From Candidatus Heimdallarchaeota archaeon (GTDB lineage: Archaea > Asgardarchaeota > Heimdallarchaeia > JABLTI01), in NCBI GenBank assembly GCA_019058275.1, contig JAHLVW010000072.1, forward strand, positions 1-43,791: a stretch of DNA of 43,791 nt, given 5' to 3'. This document shows positions 19,122-26,796 of the stretch, in pieces; the first letter of the stretch is position 1, and each line of letters starts with the position of its first letter. Both the position numbers and the translations under genes were made by a program. Below the pieces are notes generated by a model. That model was not told the origin of the DNA. It did not search any database and worked only from the letters and a program-made list of their open reading frames with translations.

Positions 19122-19514
19122 ATGGCTGAAAAATTACAAATCTATAAATGCGAGAAATGTGGTAACATCGTAGAGGTTTTGCATGGGGGTCCAGGTACAC
19201 TCGTTTGTTGCGGTGAACCAATGATCCTAATGGAAGAACAAACTGCTGACTGGAAAAATGAAAAACATGTTCCAGTTATCAAAGAAAAGAAAGATGATGA
19301 TGGCAAGTTGAAAGGTATTAAAGTCATTGTTGGTAGCACTCTTCACCCAATGGAAGAAGATCATTACATTGAGTGGATTGAAGTTATCAAAGATGGTAAA
19401 GCCTACCGAAAATTCTTGAAACCCGGCGATGATCCAAAAGCTAAATTCAAAATGAAATCCGAAGGCGTTATTGCTCGAGAATATTGCAATAAACATGGTC
19501 TATGGAAAAGCTAA
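19122..19514 (+). CDS. dfx: desulfoferrodoxin (2Fe superoxide reductase)
   Basis: Reduces superoxide to hydrogen peroxide without making O2. From the ATG at 19122 it is 130 residues, typical of the two-iron class. The N-terminal desulforedoxin centre has Cys10, Cys13 and the vicinal pair Cys29-Cys30. The active-site iron has His49 (EKHVP, with Glu47 and Lys48), His75, His81, Cys122 and His125 (YCNKHG), so all ligands are present. An earlier in-frame ATG at 19086 would add 12 hydrophobic residues ([12 protein letters not shown]). I reject it because GGTGAT sits 6-7 bases before 19122 and homologues begin at this point. Rubrerythrin follows 16 bases later and is likely co-transcribed to remove the peroxide formed. 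Confidence 0.96.
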   Translation: MAEKLQIYKCEKCGNIVEVLHGGPGTLVCCGEPMILMEEQTADWKNEKHVPVIKEKKDDDGKLKGIKVIVGSTLHPMEEDHYIEWIEVIKDGKAYRKFLKPGDDPKAKFKMKSEGVIAREYCNKHGLWKS

Positions 19515-19530
19515 TCGAGTGGATGTATAA

Positions 19531-20106
19531 ATGAGTAAATCAATCAAAGGAACAGAAACAGAGAAGAATCTTCTCAAAGCATTTGCTGGAGAATCTCAAG
19601 CTAGAGGTAGATATACAATGTATGCAAAAGTAGCTAATAAAGAAGGCTACAAGCAAATTGCAGAAATCTTTGAAGAAACTGCTTACAATGAATATCAACA
19701 TGCTAAACAATTCTTTAGTTTCCTTGAAGGTGGAATGGTAGAATTTACAGCTGCCTATCCAACAGATATTGGAGCAACTGCAGAAAACTTGAAATTCGCA
19801 GCAATGGGAGAAAATGAAGAACATACAAAACTTTATCCCGGATTTGCAAAAGTAGCTGAAGACGAAAGGTTCTCAGATGTTGCTTTGAAATTTAAGAATA
19901 TTGCAAAAGTAGAAGTTGCACACGAGAAAAGATATCTTGCTTTACTTGAACAAGTAAAAGCAGGAACTGTTTTCAAGAAATCCGAAAAAGTTACCTGGAA
20001 ATGTCGTGTTTGTGGTTTCCATCACGAAGGTGATGCTCCACCCAAGATTTGTCCAGTTTGTGGACATTCTCATGAGCATTACGAACTACTTTGTGAAGAA
20101 TATTAA
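19531..20106 (+). CDS. rbr: rubrerythrin (peroxide reductase)
   Basis: 191 residues with a four-helix ferritin-like di-iron domain followed by a C-terminal rubredoxin domain, the classical order. Candidate di-iron ligands are Glu21, Glu54 with His57 (NEYQH), Glu94/Glu97 and Glu128 with His131 (EVAH). The rubredoxin iron is held by Cys158-x2-Cys161 and Cys174-x2-Cys177. It reduces hydrogen peroxide to water in anaerobes. It sits directly after superoxide reductase, giving a superoxide-to-peroxide-to-water path, and a hairpin terminator closes the unit. Confidence 0.96.
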   Translation: MSKSIKGTETEKNLLKAFAGESQARGRYTMYAKVANKEGYKQIAEIFEETAYNEYQHAKQFFSFLEGGMVEFTAAYPTDIGATAENLKFAAMGENEEHTKLYPGFAKVAEDERFSDVALKFKNIAKVEVAHEKRYLALLEQVKAGTVFKKSEKVTWKCRVCGFHHEGDAPPKICPVCGHSHEHYELLCEEY

Positions 20107-20129
20107 ACCAATTGAATTTGGAAATAGTT

Positions 20130-20168
20130 AGCAGTAATACTTTTACTGCTTTACTACTCTTTTTTTTC
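20130..20168 (+). terminator. hairpin plus T-tract terminator after rubrerythrin
   Basis: AGCAGTAA (20130-20137) pairs with TTACTGCT (20143-20150) around a five-base loop, followed by a run of eight T at about 20161-20168. It lies 23 bases after the rubrerythrin stop codon. Confidence 0.65.
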
Positions 20169-20191
20169 AAAACCTTAGCTTGTGAAAAGGA

Positions 20192-20199
20192 ATATATAT
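20192..20199 (+). promoter_or_regulatory. TATA box of the zinc-ribbon membrane protein gene
   Basis: ATATATAT preceded by AAAGGA. A start about 25 bases downstream leaves a ~20-base leader with GGGAGA placed before the ATG at 20243. Confidence 0.45.
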
Positions 20200-20242
20200 C
20201 GTGAAATCTTAATAATTATTATCACTTGTTTATGGGAGAATA

Positions 20243-20635
20243 ATGGACAACAAAAAAATTCAATGCCCTAACTGTGGGAAAAAAATCGATAGCTGGTTTG
20301 TCTATTGCGAATATTGTGGAAACGCACTTCAACCTGAATCAATAAAGAAGCAAATACCCAGTTCCACCATAAAATCAAATGTTGAAATTAGGAAGATACC
20401 TGCAACTGAAACAACTGAAGCAAAGCAAGTTATTATTATTCCAACTCAAAAAGAAAAAAAACATAAGTGGTATACACCACCTAAAAGGAAAAGACCTGGA
20501 TATCACCCACTAGAGTGGTTCTTTTGGATAGGTTGGGGAATATACGTAGCATTTCGTTTTCTTATTATTGCATTTTTTAATTACATAAAATGGTGCTGTT
20601 GGTGGGGACCTCCAAAAGGTAAGAATGATTTATAA
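20243..20635 (+). CDS. zinc-ribbon protein with one hydrophobic segment, function unknown
   Basis: 130 residues. An N-terminal zinc ribbon has Cys8-x2-Cys11 and Cys22-x2-Cys25 (CPNCGKK...CEYCGN), of the kind found at the start of many archaeal 'zinc-ribbon domain' membrane proteins. A basic linker follows (KEKKHKW...PPKRKRPG), then one Trp/Phe-rich hydrophobic segment at about 90-115 and a short tail with a CysCysTrpTrp motif. It is probably membrane-anchored with the ribbon in the cytosol. It has its own promoter and converges on the ABC-2 permease gene. I do not recognise a family with known function. Confidence 0.75.
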   Translation: MDNKKIQCPNCGKKIDSWFVYCEYCGNALQPESIKKQIPSSTIKSNVEIRKIPATETTEAKQVIIIPTQKEKKHKWYTPPKRKRPGYHPLEWFFWIGWGIYVAFRFLIIAFFNYIKWCCWWGPPKGKNDL

Positions 20636-20640
20636 AAAAG

Positions 20641-20664
20641 AAAATGATCTTGGAAGACCATTTT
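20641..20664. terminator. possible bidirectional terminator hairpin between convergent genes
   Basis: AAAATG (20641-20646) pairs with CATTTT (20659-20664), with an inner TCT/AGA pairing separated by one mismatch. It lies in the 43-base gap between the zinc-ribbon gene stop (+) and the permease gene stop (-), flanked by A/T-rich sequence on both sides. Confidence 0.4.
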
Positions 20665-20678
20665 ACAAAATAAATTTG

Positions 20679-21929
20679 TTAAGTGAATAGCACTTTTTCT
20701 CTTTCGATTGCTTTTCTTGCTAAAAATAGCATTGCAGCAAACAGTCCAACAATCAGAGCTAGGTATATTCCATCTACCCATGTAAATGATAGATCTACCA
20801 TAGATAGAAATAAATGATATATCCAGTAGAATGGATTGATGACTGCATAAGGTGCTGAAGTTGTTGGATCGAATGCTACTGTAAAGTAGAAAAGAAAACC
20901 AAAACCCATAACAACTGTGATACCTACTCTTTCTGCAACTGTTTTTGAGAACATTGTATCGACTGTCATTAAAGCCAGCATTGTAATAACAAGAGCTATT
21001 GCTAATCCAATCAGTAAAACTACACCTTTGATAGAAAGCAAATCGCTAATGGACAAAGCAAGTATGCCCTCTACACCAACGTTTTCACCAGGATCACCTA
21101 TAACACTTAAACTTATAAGACCAGCAAATGCAGATCCTGCGAAATAAGCAACAATGCTTAGTGTTGAGGCTATTAATCCAACTATAAGTTTAGAGAAAAC
21201 CAAATGGGATCTATTTTTGGTAATAGAAAGCATGATTTCAAAAGTACCATCTTCCTTTTCTTTACCAAAACCAATAGTTCTTCCCATATTACCTACTAAT
21301 GCTATTAGAATGAACATTGCATAAGCAAAAGGTGAAGCTAATTGTAATGTAGATTGTGACCACCCAGAATCTGGTTCTCCAACTGGAGGTGTGTAAAGTA
21401 TTTCTTCAATTTGAGGGATATTATCTTGAGTGATATTATTCAAGTTTAGAAAGGCACTAAATGCTGTTTCATGTATTTTGTTTACAACTTGATCAAAATA
21501 TACTCCTTGGATGGAAATATCACTAGAAGATTTATGGAATTCCAAACTTGATTTTCCATCAAATGTTGCTTCCGAAAAGTTCGCAGGAATATATATTCCA
21601 TTTGATGCATTCAATGCTTCTACTCTAGTATCGACTATTTTTATTTCAATATTTGAAATATTTTCGACAAAAAACTGAATATTCTCAATTGAATCATCTC
21701 CAAGATTAATATTAATTGTTGTACTATTATATAGTTCATCTGAACCAATATCATCAGAACATATTGTAATAGTAGTTTGTTGAGCTCCGATAAAGATTGT
21801 TGGCAAACTTATGATTAGAAACATCATGATAAAAGGAACACCAACTGTGACAAGAATTGTCTTCCAAGTGAAAACTAATTTCAAATCCTTCTTGAGAATA
21901 GCAGTAAATTGATCTCTTTTTCTAACCAT
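20679..21929 (-). CDS. ABC-2 type transporter permease
   Basis: 416 residues from the preferred ATG. One N-terminal membrane helix (about 24-46) is followed by a ~150-residue extracytoplasmic region rich in Asn, Ser and Ile, and then about five membrane helices to the C-terminus, the NatB/ABC-2 layout for exporters. An in-frame GTG at 21950 would add seven residues, but those bases contain the GGAGGA ribosome site for the ATG at 21929. With this start, the upstream ATPase stop codon and this ATG are one base apart, meaning translational coupling. Substrate unknown; ions, drugs and polysaccharides are all handled by this family. Confidence 0.88.
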   Translation of the reverse strand: MVRKRDQFTAILKKDLKLVFTWKTILVTVGVPFIMMFLIISLPTIFIGAQQTTITICSDDIGSDELYNSTTININLGDDSIENIQFFVENISNIEIKIVDTRVEALNASNGIYIPANFSEATFDGKSSLEFHKSSSDISIQGVYFDQVVNKIHETAFSAFLNLNNITQDNIPQIEEILYTPPVGEPDSGWSQSTLQLASPFAYAMFILIALVGNMGRTIGFGKEKEDGTFEIMLSITKNRSHLVFSKLIVGLIASTLSIVAYFAGSAFAGLISLSVIGDPGENVGVEGILALSISDLLSIKGVVLLIGLAIALVITMLALMTVDTMFSKTVAERVGITVVMGFGFLFYFTVAFDPTTSAPYAVINPFYWIYHLFLSMVDLSFTWVDGIYLALIVGLFAAMLFLARKAIEREKVLFT

Positions 21930-21930
21930 T

Positions 21931-22764
21931 TTAATTTCCTCCGTTTTCACTTACATCGCTACTTGACTCTTCGTAAAAACTCTCTATTTCAGTAAATGTT
22001 TCTCCCAATGGTTTTGGGAAATCACGACCATTTTCAAATGCACTAATAATAGCAACTTCAAAATCACCATCAGAAGCATATTTTTCAATAACCTCTTTTT
22101 TGGTTCCTTCAAAAACTAGCTCTCCTTCCTTCAAAATACCTGTATGAGTAGCTAAATCTTCAAGATCAGAAGTTATATGTGAAGACATTAAGACAGTTTT
22201 GCCATCCATTTTAACAAGTGAATGTATAATATCTCTCACTTTTTTCGCTCGAGCAATATCCAAACCAGTGGTTGGTTCATCAAGGATAATTAACTCACCA
22301 CTTGATATAATTGTTCTAACTAAATTGATTACTCTCTTCTCTCCCCCAGATAATTTACCAAAATTCTGATCTAATTTATCGAGCATATCTAAATCTGAAA
22401 GAAGCTTCATCATTTTCTGATTAGCTTCATCCCTATCAACACCTACAATAGATGTGAAAAGTAAGATATTATCTCGAGTTTTAAAATCCTTATAACCTGC
22501 ACTTAGTTGTGAAAGAATTCCAATTTCAGCTCTGATTTCTTCAGGATTTTTCTTGACATCAACCCCTAGCACATAAACATCTCCAGAAGTTGGTTTCAAA
22601 ATTCCTGTCAAGATTCTAATGGTAGTTGTCTTTCCAGCACCATTTGGTCCTAAAAGAGCATAAATGCTACCTTTTGGAACATGTAATGATATTCCTTTTA
22701 GAATCTCCTTGTTTCCAAAACTTTTACGTAGTTCTTTCGTTTCTATTATAAATTCATCATACAT
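21931..22764 (-). CDS. ABC transporter ATP-binding protein (ABC-2 exporter)
   Basis: 277 residues. Walker A GPNGAGKT is at 39-46, the signature LSGGE at 138-142, Walker B LDEPTTGLD with Asp162-Glu163, and the switch His in MSSHITSD. The N-terminus (RKSFGNKEILKGISL) and the GDVYVLG segment are typical of the NatA/CcmA-like exporter ATPases that pair with ABC-2 permeases. It is the first gene of a two-gene operon with the permease one base downstream. The ~45 residues after the ATPase core are acidic and end in a Ser/Asn-rich tail. Confidence 0.95.
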   Translation of the reverse strand: MYDEFIIETKELRKSFGNKEILKGISLHVPKGSIYALLGPNGAGKTTTIRILTGILKPTSGDVYVLGVDVKKNPEEIRAEIGILSQLSAGYKDFKTRDNILLFTSIVGVDRDEANQKMMKLLSDLDMLDKLDQNFGKLSGGEKRVINLVRTIISSGELIILDEPTTGLDIARAKKVRDIIHSLVKMDGKTVLMSSHITSDLEDLATHTGILKEGELVFEGTKKEVIEKYASDGDFEVAIISAFENGRDFPKPLGETFTEIESFYEESSSDVSENGGN

Positions 22765-22918
22765 GTTTTACCAACACACAATAGAAATTGTCAATCTTGG
22801 AAATTAATTAAGATGGATTGATTATTTCGACATTAGAAATTGGAATTAATAACTATAAAAACAAATTCATAAAATCTAGAAAAAAAAGTAAGCAGTTAAC
22901 CAACTAAAATAAAATCAC

Positions 22919-23977
22919 TCATTTACTATAGAACTTATATCTAGGTGTTTCTTTGATTCCTCCTTCCCATACATACTCCAGTTTTCTAACTACTCTTTTT
23001 TCTTTCCCCATTTCTAACAAGTACTTGTAAATTAATGGACTGAATGTGTATCCATTGATTGAGGAAAGTTGTTCAAATTCATCAGGTGATAATCCTATAT
23101 CTTTACTATTATTTTGAATGAAAACCCAAATACTTGCTATATCATTGTGATTGTTCTTCATTGCATTGAGAATTACTTCTTTGAATTCTGTTTCATTTGG
23201 AGTAAATTCTGGAGGTTCACGATGATTTAGTAAGCGTTCTATTAATATATCTCCTTCTGATAAGGTAATCAGCACATTGTGTGGTGGTTGGCATTTGTAT
23301 GTCAAAATTTTCTCAATGCCAGAGAAACCAATTTCAAAAGAGCTGAAGAACGTCGATTCTTCAGAATAACCAAGATACATAGGTTGCATCCAATTTGCAA
23401 GGAATATTTGTTCAGGATATTTTGGATGGAGAACTACAAAAGCAAAATGCCCTTGGAAGTCTTTACATGAATTTTTAATAACTTTTCTAATGTCAGTGGT
23501 CTTTTTTAGTTCTTCTTCCAGTAAATAGCTGAAAATCTCACTATCACAATAATCAACAACTTCTTGATTCAAATTTTTATCAAAGAATTTAGATTTAGAT
23601 CTAAATTTGTCGCCCTTTTCCTCTAGATCACTAACAAATTGCTTGTAGTTTGTAAGTGTTCCATTATGCATTGTCACAAACAATTCATTACTGTTCCAAA
23701 ATGGATGAGCTTTTGCTTGAGTATTTGTTTCAGTAAGTCTGACATTCTTTATAGCATATCTTGTATGGCCAATTCCTATAGTAGGTTCATTTTTTAATTG
23801 ATGTAGTTCTCTAAACCTTTTTACTGGACCAATATATTTCTCCATGTAAACGTTGTGATTTTCAATGAAGGCTAAACCTGTTGCTTGTGCACCAATAATC
23901 GATTCTTGAATTTCCAATGAATCAAGTAATAATGGAATGCAATTTTCTTTTCCAATATACCCAGCCAAATGACACAT
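22919..23977 (-). CDS. orphan class II glutamine amidotransferase domain protein
   Basis: 352 residues beginning Met-Cys2-His. The Cys right after the initiator Met is the Ntn nucleophile that hydrolyses glutamine, which also fixes the start codon. Further active-site features of the GlmS/PurF glutaminase fold are present: Arg73 in GHTRYA, Asn105-Gly106 in MHNGTLTNY and Asp145 in DSEIF. Unlike GlmS, PurF or asparagine synthetase, no sugar-isomerase, phosphoribosyltransferase or synthetase domain follows. The C-terminal ~100 residues are mainly helical and unrecognised, perhaps a small winged helix (FSPLIYKYLLEMGKEKRVVRKLEYVW). The ammonia acceptor is therefore unknown. Neighbours (ABC exporter, PfkB kinase) give no clear pathway. 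Confidence 0.82.
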   Translation of the reverse strand: MCHLAGYIGKENCIPLLLDSLEIQESIIGAQATGLAFIENHNVYMEKYIGPVKRFRELHQLKNEPTIGIGHTRYAIKNVRLTETNTQAKAHPFWNSNELFVTMHNGTLTNYKQFVSDLEEKGDKFRSKSKFFDKNLNQEVVDYCDSEIFSYLLEEELKKTTDIRKVIKNSCKDFQGHFAFVVLHPKYPEQIFLANWMQPMYLGYSEESTFFSSFEIGFSGIEKILTYKCQPPHNVLITLSEGDILIERLLNHREPPEFTPNETEFKEVILNAMKNNHNDIASIWVFIQNNSKDIGLSPDEFEQLSSINGYTFSPLIYKYLLEMGKEKRVVRKLEYVWEGGIKETPRYKFYSK

Positions 23978-24009
23978 TAGTTTTACATCCGAAATTTATC
24001 ATGAAAGAT

Positions 24010-24981
24010 TTACAATGGAATTTTCACTTTTTGGTTTATTAAAAATTGGTTTAATTCTTCTCGAGTAGGTAATGAAGTCATTGCTCCTTTCTTTTGTATA
24101 GCCAAAGCTCCTACAGCACAACCAAGTATGCCAGCTTCTTCTAAGCTTTTACCGTCAAGTAAACCGAATACAAATCCAGCATTAAATCCATCTCCAGCAC
24201 CTGTAGTATCAATTACGGGAACCTCAAAAGATGGTATTGCTGAAAAGAAACCATCTCTTTGCTTTACTAAACATCCTTCATTTCCTTTTTTCAATGCAAT
24301 AATATTAATTGGATATTTTTCAAAAACCTCATCTACTGCTTTCTGTTCATCAATCTCCTCATCATCAAGTATAAATTGTAGTTCTTCAGTTGATGGATAA
24401 AAAATATCTGTGCTCAATAATGCCTGATCTAGCATGTTTCTCAGTTCATTTTTATCAACCCATAAATCTAATCTTATATTGGGATCCAAACAAACTTTAC
24501 CCTTTGTCTTACGACATTCCTCTATTGCCTTGAATGTTGCACTCCTACATGGTTCATCTGTTAATGAAACGGTACCAAAGTTAAGGAATTGTGCCTTTTT
24601 TACTGCTTCAAGATTAACTTCTTCTGGTTCAAGTTTCATATCAGCAGCATCCTTCCTATAAAACAGAAAATCTCTTTCACTGTCTTGATCAAGAGATACA
24701 AATGCTAATGTGGTTCTTTCATTGGATTTCGCTTTTACCATAAATTCAACATTAACCCCTTCTTCTTTCAAAATATTGAGAAGATAATCCCCAAAAAAAT
24801 CATTTGCAACTTTACCAATAAATCCTGTATTAATCCCCAGCCTTGCTAACCCTACAATGAAATTTGCTGGTGCTCCACCAGGGCATTTTTGAAACGAATT
24901 TACTTTATCTAAAGTGCCAATTTCATCGGAAATGAAGTCAATTAGAATTTCACCAATTGATAATACTTCAGGAAAAGACAA
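24010..24981 (-). CDS. PfkB-family carbohydrate kinase (fructokinase-like)
   Basis: 323 residues, the usual size for ribokinase/fructokinase-family enzymes that phosphorylate a sugar with ATP. The first family signature is at 35-50 (GGAPANFIVGLARLG) and the second at 258-270 (DTTGAGDGFNAGF), with Asp264 as the catalytic base and the GAG anion hole. The overall pattern (VLSIGEILIDF..., DPNIRLDLW, YPSTEEL) is closest to fructokinases, but sugar specificity cannot be read reliably. It begins with TTG at 24981. The alpha-glucan genes 1-4 kb away make a role in hexose entry plausible; this is inference. Confidence 0.9.
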   Translation of the reverse strand: MSFPEVLSIGEILIDFISDEIGTLDKVNSFQKCPGGAPANFIVGLARLGINTGFIGKVANDFFGDYLLNILKEEGVNVEFMVKAKSNERTTLAFVSLDQDSERDFLFYRKDAADMKLEPEEVNLEAVKKAQFLNFGTVSLTDEPCRSATFKAIEECRKTKGKVCLDPNIRLDLWVDKNELRNMLDQALLSTDIFYPSTEELQFILDDEEIDEQKAVDEVFEKYPINIIALKKGNEGCLVKQRDGFFSAIPSFEVPVIDTTGAGDGFNAGFVFGLLDGKSLEEAGILGCAVGALAIQKKGAMTSLPTREELNQFLINQKVKIPL

Positions 24982-25122
24982 AGTTATTCACGAGTCAATT
25001 AAATTAGTTACTATTTGAAAAGAATTTTCCTTCATTTTGCTATTAGAATTAGTACCTTGTAATTTAAAGGAAATCAAGTTTAAAAATCTCTAAAGTTAAC
25101 CTTATTAAAGGATAATTACTTT

Positions 25123-25704
25123 ATGATAGATAAGTTAAACAATAGTTTAAACTTCACTATTGAAATGTGGAGAAATTCAAAATTGAGTGATATATACCTT
25201 GATTGTGACTCACCTTGCATAAGCTGTCCATATGGACGAATCTTTAAGATTAACAACTATAATGGAAGAAATCTTAGAGGTTCATATTATTGTGTTAATG
25301 ATGGTATACTTTACTTATGTAAAAGAGGAGTAGGGTTTAGAATGGTTAGGGGACAACTTAGACCCTTCTGTCCAAGATGTGATCGTCAATTGGGACAAAT
25401 AGTTTTAAGTTATAATCAAGGTAAAGATTTCAGACCATTTGAAGATGACATACTTCTAGTTGTTCGAATACCTCTTCAATCCAGATTTGACATTACAAAA
25501 GTCCTAAGAGGTTCGTATTTCAAAGATCTTTCAGAGGTTTTACTTTATATTTACTTCAATGAAGGAGAAGGTGAATATAATATTGTCAGATATAGAAAAG
25601 CTGACAATCAATATTCAGTTATTTTTTCCGGAAGAATCGCTACAAGTGATATTGAAATCGAAATTGTAAAGACAGAACTGATTGAACCACCAATATTAAG
25701 ATAA
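25123..25704 (+). CDS. Cys-rich N-terminal domain protein, function unknown
   Basis: 193 residues that I do not recognise. The first 90 residues hold seven cysteines (28, 32, 35, 57, 66, 83, 86), including CxxxCxxC (CISC context) and a CxxC knuckle (FCPRC), which suggests one or two zinc sites. The rest is predicted beta-rich (alternating Ile/Val, e.g. DDILLVVRIPL, YNIVRYRK, DIEIEIVKTELI) without membrane segments. The ATG is preceded by AAAGGAT with nine-base spacing and a TTTAAAAA element about 40 bases upstream. It stands between the divergent PfkB gene and a small winged-helix gene. Confidence 0.65.
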   Translation: MIDKLNNSLNFTIEMWRNSKLSDIYLDCDSPCISCPYGRIFKINNYNGRNLRGSYYCVNDGILYLCKRGVGFRMVRGQLRPFCPRCDRQLGQIVLSYNQGKDFRPFEDDILLVVRIPLQSRFDITKVLRGSYFKDLSEVLLYIYFNEGEGEYNIVRYRKADNQYSVIFSGRIATSDIEIEIVKTELIEPPILR

Positions 25705-25770
25705 GGTGATTTTACCATTACCTTTGAAAATCTTTTTATTATTTCTAAATGATGTAGGATTTGTGATTCA

Positions 25771-26007
25771 ATGTCTCAAACAAATAAATTGTTTCATATC
25801 TGTCATGTAATGTTTTCTAATGGCATTACAAAACCCGAAGTATCTCGAACACTTACGGAAATACAAGAAATAATTGAACCTGCAGAAGATTACGACATTC
25901 CTAAAATAATGCTTGATCTTGTGAATCAAGGATATGTTGGTCAATTTGAAGGGAAATATTTCCTTTTAGGAAAAGGTATCATAGCAGTAGCTGCTATATT
26001 TACTTGA
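25771..26007 (+). CDS. small winged-helix-like protein, possible regulator
   Basis: 78 residues. Helix-helix-helix followed by a beta hairpin (MLDLVNQGYVGQFEGKYFLLGKG) fits the winged-helix pattern in which the wing ends in 'Y-x-L-T/G-x-x-G'. The first helices (LFHICHVMFSNGITKPEVSRTLTE) would hold the DNA-binding core. No other domain is present. It lies 66 bases after the Cys-rich gene and just before the glycosyltransferase genes, so a local regulatory role is possible but unproved. Confidence 0.55.
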   Translation: MSQTNKLFHICHVMFSNGITKPEVSRTLTEIQEIIEPAEDYDIPKIMLDLVNQGYVGQFEGKYFLLGKGIIAVAAIFT

Positions 26008-26103
26008 AGCCCATTGTTTAAGTGTTCAGCTGGAAAAGTAGATGCAATAACCTTTTAGACAACAAAATAGCAAGTTATTAGTTATCCTATAACTAGAGAG
26101 TAT

Positions 26104-26784
26104 TTGAATCATAAAATTGAGTGTCGATTGGTGAAAGGAATGGTTAAGAAGAATTCCATAAATGGAGTAATTCTTGTCTCTTTTGAATATCCACCTAGAC
26201 GACTTTCTAAGGTTAGTGATATTGTCTCTAAACATGCAGCTAACCTTGTAAAAAATGGTATAAAAACGTGGGTAGTTACATTTGATGATTGGCGTTCAGA
26301 TATAGAAATCGAAAAAAGCAAAGTTGTTGTAAACAGAATTCCTAATCACATTCCTAATAATATTTCATTCTTTTCAACAATCATGAATCTTAAATCAGCT
26401 TATCAAAGTGCAATTGCTTCGATTTTGAACCAAGAAAAAATTGATTTAATACATTTCTTTGAATGGCAAACCATACCATTGTTAATACCTTGGGGAGACA
26501 CTTTAGAAGTGAAGAAGGTGTATTCCACTTCTTCAATACAACGCACCCGTGATCCACCAAAATCACTATATTCTAATGGTATGATGAAATTAGAAGATAT
26601 ATGTTTAAACAAGTTAGATTTAATCTTTGTAAATTCTGAGAAACTTTCAAAATCAATTAGTAAAGATTACAATATTGAATCTGAGAGCATAGAGGTTTTA
26701 CCCTATGCTGACAAGAAGTATTCAATCAAATCTCTTGAACAATATCAAAATCTATTGAATAATCCAGCAAAAAGAAAATCATAA
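26104..26784 (+). CDS. half-length GT-B glycosyltransferase-like protein (N-terminal domain only)
   Basis: About 214-226 residues resembling only the acceptor-side Rossmann domain of GT4-type glycosyltransferases: VILVSFEYPPRRLSKVSDIVSKHAANL at the start, IDLIHFFEWQTIPLLIPW in the middle and LDLIFVNSEKLSKSISKDY near the end. These parallel the SWEFPPFKVGGLAAHV and DVLHAHDWLVALA segments of the full-length enzyme encoded 12 bases downstream. The nucleotide-sugar-binding C-terminal domain with the E-x7-E motif is absent, and the frame ends cleanly with TAA. The start may be TTG 26104, GTG 26131 or ATG 26140; none has an ideal ribosome site. It is likely non-catalytic, perhaps a partner of the next gene product, or a decayed paralogue. 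Confidence 0.68.
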   Translation: MNHKIECRLVKGMVKKNSINGVILVSFEYPPRRLSKVSDIVSKHAANLVKNGIKTWVVTFDDWRSDIEIEKSKVVVNRIPNHIPNNISFFSTIMNLKSAYQSAIASILNQEKIDLIHFFEWQTIPLLIPWGDTLEVKKVYSTSSIQRTRDPPKSLYSNGMMKLEDICLNKLDLIFVNSEKLSKSISKDYNIESESIEVLPYADKKYSIKSLEQYQNLLNNPAKRKS

Positions 26785-26796
26785 GGAAGCTATCAA

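Noticed and set aside
19227..19496. Phe-rich minus-strand frames opposite the superoxide reductase and rubrerythrin genes
   Set aside because: Opposite strand of Lys/Glu-rich coding sequence naturally gives Phe/Leu/Ser-rich frames; the sense genes have complete metal ligands.
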